Below the pieces are notes generated by a model that saw only the letters and a list, made by a program, of their open reading frames with translations, was not told the DNA's origin and made no database searches. Both the position numbers and the translations under genes were made by a program. From Antedon bifida (lineage: Eukaryota > Echinodermata > Crinoidea > Comatulida > Antedonidae): 64,000 bases of DNA. Positions 1 to 13,954 of the stretch are shown here, one piece after another (the first letter of the stretch is position 1; each line of letters begins with the position of its first letter). Location: positions 13,113,395 to 13,177,394 of the forward strand of contig OY727100.1 of NCBI GenBank assembly GCA_963402885.1. Direction: 5' to 3'.

Positions 1-1337
1 GTTTGTAGTACACTTTGTACAGACCCTGTTTGTAGTACACTTTGTGCAGACCCTGTTTGTAGTACACTTTGTGCAGACCCTGTTGGTAGTACACTTTGTG
101 CAGACCCTGTTTGTAGTACACTTTGTGCAGACCCTGTTGGTAGTACACTTTGTGCAGACCCTGTTTGTAGTACACTTTGTGCAGACCCTGTTTGTAGTAC
201 ACTTTGTACAGACCCTGTTGGTAGTACACTTTGTGCAGACCCTGTTTGTAGTACACTTTGTGCAGACCCTGTTAGTAGTACACTTTGTGCAGACCCTGCT
301 TGTAGTACACTTTGTGCAGACCCTGTTAGTAGTACACTTTGTGCAGACCCTGTTTGTAGTACACTTTGTGCAGACCCTGTTAGTAGTACACTTTGTGCAG
401 CTCCTGGTGATAGTACACTTGGTGTACTTCCTGGTGGCATCAAACTTGGTTTATTTTCTATTGGTGCTACAGTTGGTACAGCCCCTGTTGGTAGTACACT
501 TTGTGCAGACCCTGCTTGTAGTACACTTTGTGCAGACCCTGTTTGTAGTACACTTTGTGCAGACCCTGCTGGTAATACACTTTGTGCAGACCCTGTTTGT
601 AGTACACTTTGTGCAGACCCTGTTGGTAGTACACTTTGTGCAGACCCTGTTGGTAGTACACTTTGTGCAGACCCTGTTTGTAGTACACTTTGTGCAGACC
701 CTGTTTGTAGTACACTTTGTGCAGACCCTGCTGGTAGTACACTTTGTGCAGACCCTGTTGGTAGTACACTTTGTGCAGACCCTGTTTGTAGTACACTTTG
801 TGCAGACCCTGCTTGTAGTACACTTTGTGCAGACCCTGTTTGTAGTACACTTTGTGCAGACCCTGTTTGTAGTACACTTTGTGCAGACCCTGCTGGTAGT
901 ACACTTTGTGCAGACCCTGTTGGTAGTACACTTTGTGCAGACCCTGTTTGTAGTACACTTTGTGCAGACCCTGTTGGTAGTACACTTTGTGCAGACCCTG
1001 TTTGTAGTACACTTTGTGCAGACCCTGTTAGTAGTACACTTTGTGCAGACCCTGTTTGTAGTACACTTTGTGCAGACCCTGTTTGTAGTACACTTTGTGC
1101 AGACCCTGTTTGTAGTACACTTTGTGCAGACCCTGTTTGTAGTACACTTTGTGCAGACCCTGTTGGTAGTACACTTTGTGCAGCTCCTGGTGGTAGTTAC
1201 ATTTGCTGTAACTCCTGGTGACTTCAAACCTGGTGTAGCTCCTATTGGTTCTACAGTTAGTACAGCCTCTGGTGGTAGTACACTTTGTGCAGCTCCTGGT
1301 GTTAGTACACTTGCTATAAATCCTGGTGGCAACAGTT
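1..1337. repeat. 27-bp minisatellite array (about 44 units) with degenerate edges
   Basis: A 27-bp unit containing TAGTACACTTTGTGCAGACC is repeated head to tail from the window start to about 1190, mostly differing at one or two sites (TTTGTA, TTGGTA, TTAGTA, TGCTGG). A divergent block at 401-480 and the tail at 1191-1337 (CAGCTCCTGGTGGTAGTAC-like words) look like an older form. Because 27 is a multiple of 3 and the unit has no stop, several frames on both strands are open. One plus frame reads a 9-residue period STLCADPVC and stays in phase through the divergent block; another reads TLFVVHFVQ. No start signal or splice context supports translation. It lies in an intron of the minus-strand PPP1R16A-like gene and may extend past the left edge. 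Confidence 0.9.
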
Positions 1338-1502
1338 GGTACAGTTCACATATGGTGCTGAATTGGCAATTTTCATCAAATTATATGTCTGCCTCCTTTG
1401 ATCCTTTGCATCACCTTAGCATGACCCGATGCAGGGATACACAATTTCAAAATTAAATTTATAAAGAAGGAAGAAGAAATTTTGCATGGGTACTTTTACT
1501 TA

Positions 1503-1709
<207 letters not shown>

Positions 1710-1919
1710 TTAAAGTTAAACTTCTGGGTTCAAGTCTAGCTAAAAAGTAAAGGTAGGGGGTAATGCAAACCATAAAATCCCTATCCTCAACCAGGACTTA
1801 AAACTGGTCTAATGTAAAGAGCAGTGGGTAAGACCACAGTCTACCATCATGGACAGATGAACAACAATTTAATGACATCTGGACTCTGTAGAACAGACTC
1901 TTAATTAATACTCTCTTAC

Positions 1920-2067
1920 CCTTACACTATCAAACTTTATGTGACAAAAAACATACAGTATATGGACATGATGATGTCATATCACTACTATATAAGCATC
2001 ACTACTATATTTGGGCACATCACACTTTTTCTCTCAAACTAGTTTGATAGTGTAGACAGAGCTTTAA
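1920..2067. mobile_element. MITE of the AAGCTCTGTCTACACTATC family, copy A
   Basis: The left end is worn (from TTACACTATCAAACTTTATG); the right end is intact (GTTTGATAGTGTAGACAGAG then CTTTA). The interior has the family words TGGACATGATGATGTCATAT and ATATTTGGGCACATCACAC. At least eight more copies occur in this window. Confidence 0.85.
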
Positions 2068-2639
2068 GGGAAGATGAAAGTAGTTGTCCTCAATGTGCGC
2101 ATTTCAGCCCAATTAAGCTGCAAGGTCAGTAAGCGCTGTATAACTAATAATTTTAATGCATATTTTTTATTTCTAAATATTGTACAAAAGAAAGCGTCAA
2201 CTAAACAGAAATTACCCCCATCCTCATCCAAACATTTTCAAAAGCACATAAACTACCTCTACTGTACCAGTCTTTACTTCCAACTATTCAAATCATAAAC
2301 TAAAATTAAACAGAGTTTGAAAGTGGAATATATATTAGAACCTATTACCGAATGATATATTTTGGCTAATCTTGCACAAATCTACACCCACCTCTTGACA
2401 TACCTTTATTACTAATAAATATTCTATATTTTTGTAATATAGTTGGTTTTATATTTATCCTATGCTTTTAATAATAGAACATTAATAATAATAAAACCAT
2501 TTTTTTACAACAAATAATAGTGTATGAATCAAAGACAATAACATGTTTTTTTTAAATATAATTATAATACTCAGGTACATGCTTAATTCATAAATACATG
2601 ACTCAAATTATGATCGTGTTTTATTGTATAACCACTCAT

Positions 2640-2815
2640 TTTAGACACCACCTCTATTCAGAGGATGCATCTAATAAGTTGACACCTTCCTGATAAAGGA
2701 ACAAGATGAAATGTTTTAACACTACAGCCAATTCATGGGATACCTCTATTAATGGGACACTCTTTTGGGTCCAAGAAGGTGTCCCCTTAAATAAGGGTTT
2801 ACTGTAACATAAAAC
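2640..2815. mobile_element. MITE-like element with CCTCTATTAA/GGTGTCCC motifs
   Basis: It contains GACACCACCTCTATTCAGAG, then GGATACCTCTATTAATGGGA and AAGGTGTCCCCTTAAATAAG in partly inverted arrangement. Related pieces are at 21040-21140, 32160-32340, 38990-39125 and 62283-62355. The pattern matches a family of non-autonomous inverted-repeat elements common in marine invertebrates; assignment to a superfamily is not possible by eye. Confidence 0.6.
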
Positions 2816-5800
2816 CTATACAAATACTGAAACAAGTTTAAATGCAAAGTCAATATATTGTGATTTGTGATTTTTACAATGTCAGACATTATATGTTTGC
2901 TTGATATGCAATGTTGGAAAGCGGTTGATTGGGTTGAAATTAGGTAACAAACTGTATATGAGATTTAAATGTCGTGTAGTCACAAAACCTAACTGCCGCA
3001 AGCTAAATTCAGAGATACACAAGCTAGAATTATTTTCTCAACGGGCATTTATTTTTAGTTTCATATGGTGTAATAGAGAACAGATTTAATGACAGTCTGT
3101 ACAGATTGGATAAAACATTGAAGGCGACGTGGAGAGAATTGAGATTTATTGCGCACTTTTATTCAAGGCAAGCTATCTTGTAATTCACCAATGAAAAGAT
3201 TCTGCCATATGAATGAAGAAGACAAAATATCTTCACAAATTTAATAGATCAAAAAATTAAAGGTACAGTGTTAAGCTGTAAATTTTTTAAACAAGACAGA
3301 TCAGTACATACAGTATTGATGGAATATTCCATTGACGGTCCTACAGATAAGCAGTGGTGTGCCAAAAGAAGTATTAACTTTCAATAATGAAAGGGAAAAA
3401 AATGGTAGAAAAATTCATTCTTCTATATATTCTGTCTTTTAATATTTAATTGAAATTTTGAGTTAAAATGCTAAACTTTGCATTTGGAATGTATGTATTA
3501 TCCGCTAAAATATCTAATTACCGGTAGTGGAAACATTAATCTTAAAGTTTTGGTCAATAATAAGAAAATATTATTGATACAAGTTGCAATCATTGAATAA
3601 TTTGAAAATTATAGATTGATTGATCGGAATATCAAAGTTCTTTCACCTACAGTAAGTATATTCTTCAGTTGATTAATCGTTAGATGCATGTAAATCTAGA
3701 GTAAAGGACACGTTTCTATAAAAAAGAATTAATTTTAAATACCGTTTCAAAAAACCAAAATTGATTCCAGTCTTGATCATCAAATACTGGTTTTAAGTTA
3801 AAAACAGGTCTCCAAGAAAACCATTCCTTTGGAATTTTTCAATAGCAACAGGGCCTACAGTTTAAAGTATATGATGTTGTTACCAACTTACAGTACTGTA
3901 CCTGTACTGTACAAAAATAATATGTTGTGGAAAAAAAAGTGGAGGAGGGGGTTTGAGAGAAAGACGAGTGAAGCTCAGTACGAGGGATAGCAATAACTAT
4001 ACCTCCATGATGTATAGTAAAGTCAGCAACGTCACTTTGAACCTATAGTTTTGTACTACCATATTTGTTTAGCATATGAAAGCTTCCGAAAAGAATAGTT
4101 TATGAAATTTGCTTAAAATACTACACTCTGGCGAAAATATTTCCTGAACATAATATTTGAAGAAGAGATTTATTTATAATATGCTACAAATTTGACTTAT
4201 GGGTAACCTAAAAATAGACGGTTATTTGCATTATGTACGATTCCCACGACTATGAAAGAGATACGATAGGCTCACGCTGTATCGCACACAATAGGAAACT
4301 CCCTGACAGCTCACAATCCTTTCGTATAGTACTGGACTTATATGACCTTCACAAATTCACTGTAGAGTTTAACTGATGTTGTCAATTGTATTAATCAGGT
4401 CTAGCGCACAATCTGAATAGATATTTATCAAGCCTATTTAACAGGAATTAAATGTCTTCAATCAGTGGATTTATTGAGTACTGTAATACAGCAAATATAA
4501 ACACTGAAAAGCATTCAGTATAGATTTTAATTACATAAAATTATGAGTTTATTTCAGTGAGAACATTATCTGGTCAATGTCAATGATAACTATTAAAAAT
4601 GATTGAATAGCATTATACAAATAATGAATGTATATACATTATACAAATAAATCCAAAGGCAAATTACTGAAAATAATGACAATGCTGTGGGTATCAGTGG
4701 CTGGATCTCAATGGAGTAAAAATATGAATAAAATAAGCAAAAAGCTAAATCGATAAAGTAAAACAGCCAGAAAAATTAGCAGAGCTTTCTGGCAACACTA
4801 GCCCTTCATCAGTGAGTAATGAATGTTTATGAGTTGAATAGGCAAAATATTTTCATGCGAGTATTGGATTTTTGCTACAAGTAGAACAGCTATAGACGGC
4901 ACAAACTACACATTAATTCTCCCCAACACCACCCAGCATCAAGTTTATATACCATAAGTTTGGGAAAAAGATCTTCAATATAATTTTGGATAAATTAAAG
5001 AAAACACAAAATTAATGATAAAACTGATTACCAATGTGGTTCTACTCTACAGTATATTCAACAGTATGAGACAAATAGCGGACGTTAATAATTAAATTTA
5101 TAGAACACAAGCTATTTCTAACATGATTTTCACTTTAATTATTAGTCCATAACATGTAATATGTATAATGCTTCAAGATTTCTATAATTTGAACATTCTG
5201 TTTTGTAATAAAATATTGCAATCATGTTGTTCTAGATTCATGTTCTGTAAAGGTTACTTCGATTTAACCGCTTTCTCGACGACATGAATGTCGCGATTGC
5301 TCATACAGCAAATTCAAAGTTTTCAATTGCATTTGTTTAATTTTTTCGATGAAAGTAAAATTTATTAAAAACGCAACTATACTGTACTACACGACCTACT
5401 TTTCACCACTGAGGGTTACAAGTTGCATTAGGGTCATGTTAGGGTCATGTTTAGTGCCATGTTGTGACATTCAGTTGAGGTTATTTGTGTTTAGTTGCTA
5501 GGAACGCTTATGTCGACATTGTAAGCTCACCAGTATTGGGTATGTTTATAAATTTTTGCTAAATCATTAAAAAAAACAAACAACAAAATGATGCCCTTTT
5601 ATGGTAGACACAAACAGCCTGCTTGTATTTTGTAAACAATTGTTGCAACACCATACATAACGCATTGAATTAATGGATGAGAAAGAAACTAGTAAGCCGC
5701 ACAATAATCAATAGGCAATTTAAAAGCCGATTGCTGCTAATGCTATGCTTGCTATAAAATAAAAACAACATGGTCAAAGTTCAGTGCAATTTTTACAGGA

Positions 5801-7573
5801 TTGTAAAATTGTATTCATAACATTTATTTGACAAATATTACACATCACAAATAACTACAGTAATAATTTATGATAAATTAAGAAACAAAAACAAACTAAA
5901 AAAAGAATTTAGTATTATAGTAGTAATAGTTAACTGTATCAAAATCAGAAGAGAAAAATGGTTAAGGATCTCAACAAGAAATACACAGGCACTTGTCACG
6001 AGGTGACCCAACAACGAGTGAAGAGAACTGAGCATGCCCTATGGCTAAAGTGTTTTACGGTGCAAACCTTAGGCTACAATAATGAGCATAGGTTTGCATC
6101 TGTCAGGCAAACGTTTCCAGGGTTCTAGACGTTTCCACGATTCTAGACATTTCCTTGGATAAGGTCTCTAAAACGTAGGTCCATAATGTACACAATTGTC
6201 TATAGTGTATACTGATTACACCTTTTGACATACATCATGGGGGTTACCCCTGTGTACCGATTATAGTAAAGTAGGCTTAAAGAAGATCCTTCTGTTGTGG
6301 TATAATAATGTGCATTTTCCCCATACACATTGATGGTTCATAGAAAATATGATTGCCACTTGTTAAATTAATACACTGTCACAGGCAAAGCAAATGTAGA
6401 GTAGGATGTTTCATGTGATCAGAAACAAAAAGATGATAATCTTGATACTGTACAACAGTATTATTTGCTTTCAGTTTCAATTATGTTACATTACAGTAGG
6501 TACTGTATGTTTGTTTGTTTCAAAATGTTACAAATATCTATAAAAACATGAATCTAGGAATAACTACAGTATGGAGTGCTTGCAAAAAAACCAACAACAA
6601 CCAGGAAAAGTTTATTGTAGTTATGCACATATATTGAAACTTTCATTTAATGTGCGAATAAATTTGCCTATTGGAAAACATACCAGCACAAGATCGGCAC
6701 ATGAAATAAAATCAAGAAATTTGTCAAATGCGCTCTAGGCTGTCGTTATAAGTAATGCAGCTGGAATTATATTCTATTCTGAATTGTCTTTGAATTTTCA
6801 GACAAATTTATAGATTATGAAGAATGTGTTGTGCAATTTATATTGTGATTTATTCGCACAAAATGTTCTAAAGGCGATTTATATGGAATTTTGCTTATTA
6901 GACTCCAGAGAACTATTTCAACTGAGTAAATATACCTCATCACTATATTTTTATTTGAATATTAATTGGTTCAAATGACTTATTTCAAGCTGTTATCATA
7001 CTACTATACAGTACAGTACGATATAAATATCATGTTTCATTTTATGAATGTATCTTTTATTGTTCTTCAATTGTGACATCAATATCTTTTATTGTCAATG
7101 AGAAAAAAAAATGTTTCTCGAGTACACATAAAATGTAAAAACTGAAACAAAAATGTTTAATGTTCCTATTGTGATCATGTTGGATTGATTACTTTTGAAA
7201 ATTACATCTATACAGTAGCAGGATAATTTTGCTTGTCAAAAAGTCAAAGGTCATAGTGATTTTTGGGAAAGAAAACAAGTTGGTTAATATATTAACAAAT
7301 ATTAAAAAAACTAAACTAATTATAAATAAGAGACATTTTAATATTCAAAATTAGCTTCTTCCCCTCTTCATCCATCTATCTGTGACTCCTAAAAATCCTG
7401 GTTACGGCTTGATTGTTCACTATCGATTAATTTTGACATCTATTATCCTTTATATTACTCAACATTAGCAAACTAATTTTTAATGATAGTTTAGACTAAT
7501 TATTAATTAATTAATGAATAATAACATAATTAATTAATGTTCATTTTTATTACAGCAGAAGATTTACACTGAC

Positions 7574-7710
7574 ATGGCAAGTAATGCTTGGTTCCCACTA
7601 GAGACACAACACAAGGACGTAACGCAATGCAATTTATTTGACCAATCACAAGCGATGAATTATTCGAACTGTCGCTTGTCATTGGTCAAAACGCTTATAT
7701 ATATTTCAGG
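7574..7710. mobile_element. Palindromic MITE remnant
   Basis: It begins with GCTTGGTTCCCACTAGAGAC and holds an internal inverted repeat: TTGACCAATCACAAGCGA near 7638 against TCGCTTGTCATTGGTCAA near 7671. A related palindrome, TTTGACCAATC against GATTGGTCAA, is at about 9480-9530. The other terminal repeat is not evident, so this looks truncated. Confidence 0.6.
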
Positions 7711-8636
7711 GCCTTCTGCACTTTATTCTTCTACAGTACCTCCAAACACATTGTATAAATGCATCCAATAGCTAAAATCATACAGTACATCGATATTATT
7801 TCAGTACAAACTACAAGCAATCATTGATGGAATTATTGTCCTAGCACTTAAGGTTGAGCATTCACACACCTACTAAGATACTGATTAGCGGCTTGACATA
7901 GAATTAGACCTTAAGGTAGATATGCCATTTTAGGCAATGCAATCAACTAGAGTGTCGCTTTAAATGTCAACATTACAATGCAAATGGTTGATTTTCTTAG
8001 GACTATTTGTCATGCTACTGTAATTCATCATTTTTCTAGCTTTGAACAAAAACCCCTACTATTATTATTATTACTGTATTATTATTATCGTAGAGCTAAT
8101 CCACTGCAATGCATTAAAGATGTATAATTACCCTCAAGACATGAAAAATAAAGTATAAAAAAAATCAAACATCTGAATGTCTGAACACGAATCGTAAGTC
8201 GGTTCTTGGTGTAAAAATCCCTATTGCAGCTCAAACGAAGCTATATTGTGATTAGGTGGTGAAACTCGTTTCTACCTACTGCAATGAGGCAACTATTATG
8301 AAACATGGAAACGTTGAAAATTTTGGATGCTATACTGTACCCTTTACACACACACACCAATCTTGTATTTTGTATTTTAAACGATGCATTTTATCAGTAT
8401 TTTACCAAATCGTAACTCATTTTTATGTGAATTTTTAACTTTAAACGAAAATAATTTCAAACCATTAACTATATTTTACTGTGTTTACTATAAATAATGA
8501 AATGGAAACGTAAAACGTTAAAACGTGGTAAAGGTGAACCCGATATAAACAGGTCTCCATAACTGTTGTAACATCGAAAGGAGCTACAGTAGATTTGACA
8601 GATAATGATACTGTAACCTAAGCCTGGATACCCTTA

Positions 8637-8976
8637 AGCCTGTTTTCCTGTCGATCTTTAAGTTGCGTTAAGTTGACAGATTCAACGATTTGACAGGAAA
8701 GGGGGAAAAACTTAAAGGTAAAAATCGTTAAAATCTGCAATCGTTAAAATCTTTAGTGTAATTTATAAACCTGGATTAAGATATCAACGAAAGCATGTCC
8801 TAGTCTGGGTTGAAGCATCAAAACCCATAACTTTTTCAATTTTCACACGGGCTGCGCGTGACCAGCAACACTTGAGAGAACCAAGAAACGATCGCGTAAA
8901 AATGTTTAAATATTTTATTTTCAACTTTAACGATTTTAAACTCAACGCAACTTAACAATCGACAGGAAAACAGGCT
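8637..8976. mobile_element. MITE with about 40-bp terminal inverted repeats and TTA target duplication
   Basis: The left end AGCCTGTTTTCCTGTCGAT is mirrored by the right end ATCGACAGGAAAACAGGCT, and the match continues inward (TTAAGTTGCGTTAAG against CTCAACGCAACTTAA). Both sides are flanked by TTA (8634-8636 and 8977-8979). A 3-bp TWA duplication is typical of PIF/Harbinger elements, so a non-autonomous Harbinger is the likeliest class. It encodes no transposase. Confidence 0.85.
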
Positions 8977-10219
8977 TTAACGCTGCGAATTAACAACAAC
9001 ATACTCTAAACATCATTTACAGTAAAGGAGCAGTATGTAGCAACATGCTTAACATTTGTTAAACATGAAAATGAATTACTAACACGACACCGACACTTGT
9101 TTATGATAGTTTCCATGCAACAAAACATATCATTTAAGCATAAATAGATCGCATCATCTCATTTCTATGTGAATGCAAAACTTGCAGTGGTAATTAAGTC
9201 ACAATCTAGTTTATGAACGCACTTAATATCACATTTGAAGCAATCTATAATGGCCGGTTTATGTTCTATAATGCTAAATACCGGTTTCCTTGAAAATCTA
9301 AATAGATAAATAATTCTAGTTGAAGTAGTACCAAGCCCACAGCCAGGATTTTTTGCAAATTAGGAAAAGCCCAATGGGCTCCCAACATCCCATTTTGTTT
9401 ATGGTTTTTTTTCCTTTAACCCTGATTTTAACTTATCTATGATTCTGTAAACTACGAACAGTAAACCCACTGTAAAGTAATTTGACCAATCATCACACGA
9501 TAGATCACACAAACTGTCACTTGTGATTGGTCAACTAAACTACATTGTGCCTACATTCCTGCTTCACGTCCAAGTTTGAACTAAGCTTAATAACGTGAAG
9601 TTTTCTAATCAAATTGTAGAAACTTATAGAATCCACATGAGACTATCAGTTATTTATAATAAATTAGGTATGTTCCAGTTACACTGCAAATAATACAAAT
9701 ATTTGTAAGTTTTGTTTATATCACATACAATGATATGATACTACCATGCCAAATAATGTAATACTGTACATATTAAAATTTACACTTCATCCTACAGTAT
9801 ATTCCCCTAACCAATCCAATGTCCCAGGTGTGTTAGTAAATATGATATATATGGTATACAGTACTTGATACTGAAGCACATATGTGACGTGGCTATAGAG
9901 TAGACACGCCCTACTTACTTCTACCCCACCACCCCTACCACTCCCTCAGAGTATTTTGTTTAAGAACAAAAGTTTGTCATTAAAGGAGCATTAAATTCCA
10001 GGAGTGTATATTATAATAAACTGAATAAAGTTATCTGACCATGCTGATAATATCCATATAAGATGGCTCGAATGAAAGCGTAACAAAACAAATTATGTGT
10101 GAAACTAGAGCTAAAGAAACTAGGTCAAATCTACATATAATCTAAACCATTAAATCCATTTTCATCTATAATAATAAATAAAATTATAAAAATAATAAAA
10201 TAAACTCTTTAAATAATAA

Positions 10220-10300
10220 TAATAGTTTATTCTTATATAGCGCATATACTGTAAGCAAGCTCTCAATGCGCTGCACATTATTACCCCGATTTAAAATCGT
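10220..10300. repeat. Dispersed 'TATATAGCGC...AATGCGCTGCACATTATTACCC' fragment
   Basis: The words TTATTCTTATATAGCGCATA and CTCAATGCGCTGCACATTAT resemble the 3' part of dispersed SINE- or LINE-derived repeats in invertebrate genomes. A related but different element is at 42832-43085. Only this short end is recognisable. Confidence 0.5.
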
Positions 10301-12015
10301 TTTAATATTTTTATCATTTTAATACAAATTTTGAAAAATAATAAATCTTTTTCTTGACTTTATAATTATTGCATGTTGAAGAATGCTAATGAGATGACTT
10401 ATGAGATTGTATCATCATGGGAATAACGATATAATTCGTATTGCTTTGTGGTGAGGTCCTTTGCAATTATGTTTTTATATTTTATAATCAAAGTATAGTA
10501 TTGCTAGCTATTTTTTCAGGGGAGTTCTTTTCTCTGTTAAAAGGGAAGCGCAAGCATAAACAGTAGATGCAACTTATTTGCCAGATGGGTAGATAGAATT
10601 GGTTAAAAAATTGTCATGAGTTAAGTTTAAAGCATATTTAATAAAACTTTCGTTACTGGTCTCTAGTTTGAAAAGGGCACTTCAGGAAAAAAGGGGGTGG
10701 AGGGGGGGAACCCTACAACCCCCTGGCAATGCTTCAGTACATTGTCAGTACGATAGCTTTGTATTAACAGTAGATATAGCTAGGTCAGGGGTTTTCAACA
10801 GTTGGCTTGTGGCTCACTACAGCTAACTGTAAAAAATGTATGAAAATACATAAAGCAATTAGTTGTGAAAAGAAAGAAATTATGGCACATGAGGGCTTGA
10901 TTGTGAACAAGTCCATTATGATACAGGGGTGTTCTAGGAACTTTTATCTTGTTGTATCTATGCCCTCCCTCTGGAGAACATGGGATATGATCAATTTATC
11001 CAGGTAAAAGCTATGTAGGCACGAAATAGACTAATAAAACCAATGTTAAGCAATGAGTTAATTCTGAGTTCTTAAATCTCATGAGATTCCATAGCTTCAC
11101 CCATAGTTCGCCCTGTGACAATGCCATTCTATATCGGACTCGCAAGATTAGAAAAGTACAAAAAAGTCTTGATTCAATATAAAAATCATGTTTGTTTCTA
11201 ACATTTCATAACAAACCCATGGTATCATATTATAAATCAATAAAAAATCACACACAGTTAAAACTCTAATTTGCAGAGCTATTAGTTATCGTAATGGGTC
11301 ATTTAAATGAGGTAAATCACGCTCTCCATTCTTCTCAGACCAATAATGGACATGTCAGTACAAAACAAGTTGAGCAGAAAAGAGGATGCATAATAATTTT
11401 TTTATCTCACTTAATCACACATTCTTACTCTTAAAAATGTTGATAGGATTTAGAAACATCTGTGACATACATTTGTGAACTTGAAGAAATCGCAAACAAT
11501 TTTGCTTTAATTTTCTACAACGGAAATGTGACCTTTTCATTTGGCAATCATCGTCTGTGATCTTAAATTTGCAACAAAATATCAAATTTAATTTCAGACG
11601 AAACGTCTGTATGTTGAAAATATAATGTTGAAATTTGTAGTTTAATGTCGTATTCATTATTAATAATATTATTTTATTATGATTATATTCATAACCCCGA
11701 CTTCAATTCAAAAATAAAAAACACTGTTCTATCCTAGAGCGATAAATCAAAGGCATAAAAACATTGCATAACAACAATTTTTAAATACATTTGACATCTT
11801 TAAAAAGAAATTGAATGATATAAAACAAAATATTAAAAGATATACTAATATAAAGAAAGCACGAGTTTTAAATTTTTTGGGTAAACCTCAACCCCTCTCC
11901 AAGTCGAATGTTACAGTTAAGCCTTCTAACCAAAATACACAGCGACGCCCAACATACACAACAAAAGTGGACATATTAAATTAATTTTATTCTACGTGCA
12001 ATATTCTGAATGTAT

Positions 12016-12078
12016 TCCTCTCTTCGGAGAGAGAGGCTAATGTTGATTTATCCAGGTAAGCTAGGCACAAAATAGACT
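12016..12078 (+). repeat. Short dispersed repeat carrying a consensus splice donor
   Basis: It reads CTCTCTTCGGAGAGAGAGGC, then TTTATCCAGGTAAGCTAGGC and ACAAAATAGACT. Similar copies, all in plus orientation, are at 10966-11033, 15838-15880, 16210-16236 and 18276-18332. The fullest copies share an upstream GGAGA...GGGCTATTGT stretch. The core CAG|GTAAGC is a perfect 5' splice site, antisense to the host gene. Class unknown. Confidence 0.65.
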
Positions 12079-12231
12079 GCAATATTCTTAAGTGCAATAT
12101 TATAGCTTCTTGCATTTAATGCACCACTGCCTTCATGGTGACATACAGTAGTATCATGTGTAAATCTCAAACGACAAAATGTCAATTTTTTAATTTACTA
12201 AATTAAGATGTTATCAATAATCTGCTCTTAC

Positions 12232-12302
12232 CTGATGTAAAGCTGTTAAACCATCTTCATTTCCCAAGTTTGGATTTAATCCATTTTCTAATAGTAATTT
12301 AA
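12232..12302 (-). CDS. PPP1R16A: PPP1R16A-like protein, coding exon 2 (first ankyrin repeat)
   Basis: A 71-nt exon coding residues 83-106, VKLLLENGLNPNLGNEDG then LTALHQ, the end of the first ankyrin repeat and the start of the next. The acceptor TTTTTTCAG (12303 onwards on the minus strand) and the donor CAG|GTAAGA frame it. The codon split across the exon 1 junction (g|tt, Val) and the phase-0 end both fit the neighbouring exons. The NEDGLTALHQ word is highly conserved in the PPP1R16A/B family. Confidence 0.95.
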
Positions 12303-12663
12303 CTGAAAAAAAAAATTCCATGGGTGATTTAAATTATTTTTATTTAAAAAAAGAAAAAAAAGTAATAAATACATTTAAAATACATAGAATACATGTAATT
12401 AAAATGGCAAAAAAAAGTACTGTATTGTTTCTAATAAACGCCCTGTTTAAAAAAAGGTTGTTATTGGAGGTGAATTTTAACACCCAAAATTACCTGAACA
12501 AGCTGCTCTAAAACAGTAAATAAGTTTTTTTAACTAGCAATAATGGTGTTGGCGATAGGTCTGATCCTGTTCACTTAGTTATTTGAACAGCGATAAGTTC
12601 ATTGTACTAGGAAATGAAGTTAAATAACTTCGAGTTCTTAAATTAAAAACACATAAGCAATTA

Positions 12664-12985
12664 TTCACATGTGTAACTTGTAAGTCACACATGAGCAACT
12701 ATTTCTACCCATAACAGATCAACAAAATTGCTTTCAATAAAACAATTCATGAGCAATTGTTCACATGTGTAAAATCACTCATGAGCAACTATTTCCACCC
12801 AATTTCAGACTCACACAATCGCTTTCAATAAAGCAGCTCGTGAGCAATTGTCCACATTGTGTAAAGTGTGTCATGAGCAAACTATTTCCACCCAATGACA
12901 GACTCACAATAACTTTCAATAAACGTCATGAGCAGGTGTTCACATTGTGTAAAGTTTGTCATGAGCAACTATTCACTCATGGCGA
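12664..12985. repeat. Tandem repeat, about 92-bp period, 3.5 copies
   Basis: CATGAGCAACTATTTCCACC recurs with a spacing near 92 bp (about 12686, 12778, 12870, 12959), each followed by a CTTTCAATAAA word and GAGCAATTGTTCACATGTG. The open frame across it is a by-product of the repeat. Confidence 0.8.
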
Positions 12986-13954
12986 AGTGATCTGTTAACA
13001 TCTTTATATCAGTAGAACATTTATTATTTTTAAAGTATTAATATTACTGAAGTAATTCTTACATCCAATTCCCTGTAATATTACATAAAGTTGATTCACA
13101 ATACATAATTAATGCCATAAAAACTCATATTAATAGTAGATCTAATTTATTAGTTTTTGCAACCTGGTGACATAACTTTCAATTAGGAGAAATAAACATT
13201 GCCGTTGTTGTCTTTATAATGCCATAGTCCATTTCAAACAAATAATTTAAAATATCAGAGTAAAAGAAAAGTTTATTGATTCAAGCTACTCTGCCAGCGC
13301 CAATATTTCCCTATAGCTTTTCCATCGATGTCGGCAGCAGCAGTCAACCATCTCTGACACGGCTACTAAAATGTATTTCACAGTTTAGCAGCTAATTTGG
13401 TGCACGTAACGAGTGATAGATTGATACACGTGACTGGATATCTCGGGAATATGCTTGATAGTGGTTAATAAATAAATAAAATATTTTGAGTCAATTTATA
13501 AACAAATTGTAGCAGTAAATTATTTATGAAGAGCCTTGTAAATGCGGTCTTGCATGGTATTTATAAACGCCATTTAAAAAGCATAAAATAAAACTTAACA
13601 CAATTTATTATAGCACTCAAATACTGTGTATCTAATGATAAATTATTTAAAGTAAACCGAGAAATATTAAACTTGTATTGAAAATTTAAGAGATATGACA
13701 ATTTATGCTTGCAAAAATATAATCTTAATTTCTCTTTCTAGTATTAAGATATAACAACACTAACAGCACATGAACTCTATGACTGAGCTAAGAGAAAGAC
13801 AGGGACACCATAATCCATAGTAATAATATCGGCAAAATTCTTTTTTATTCTAGATTTTATCAATATTTTGATTGTTGTGTTGTGTTTAAGTCCATCACTA
13901 TTTTGCTTAGTGAATGTCATTCACCTAGTGTAGGTAGCAATACTGTACATTGCC

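Noticed and set aside
44..1456. 470-codon plus-strand open frame and matching minus-strand frames
   Set aside because: It is produced by the 27-bp minisatellite, whose unit is a multiple of 3 without stops; there is no start context, splice site or domain.
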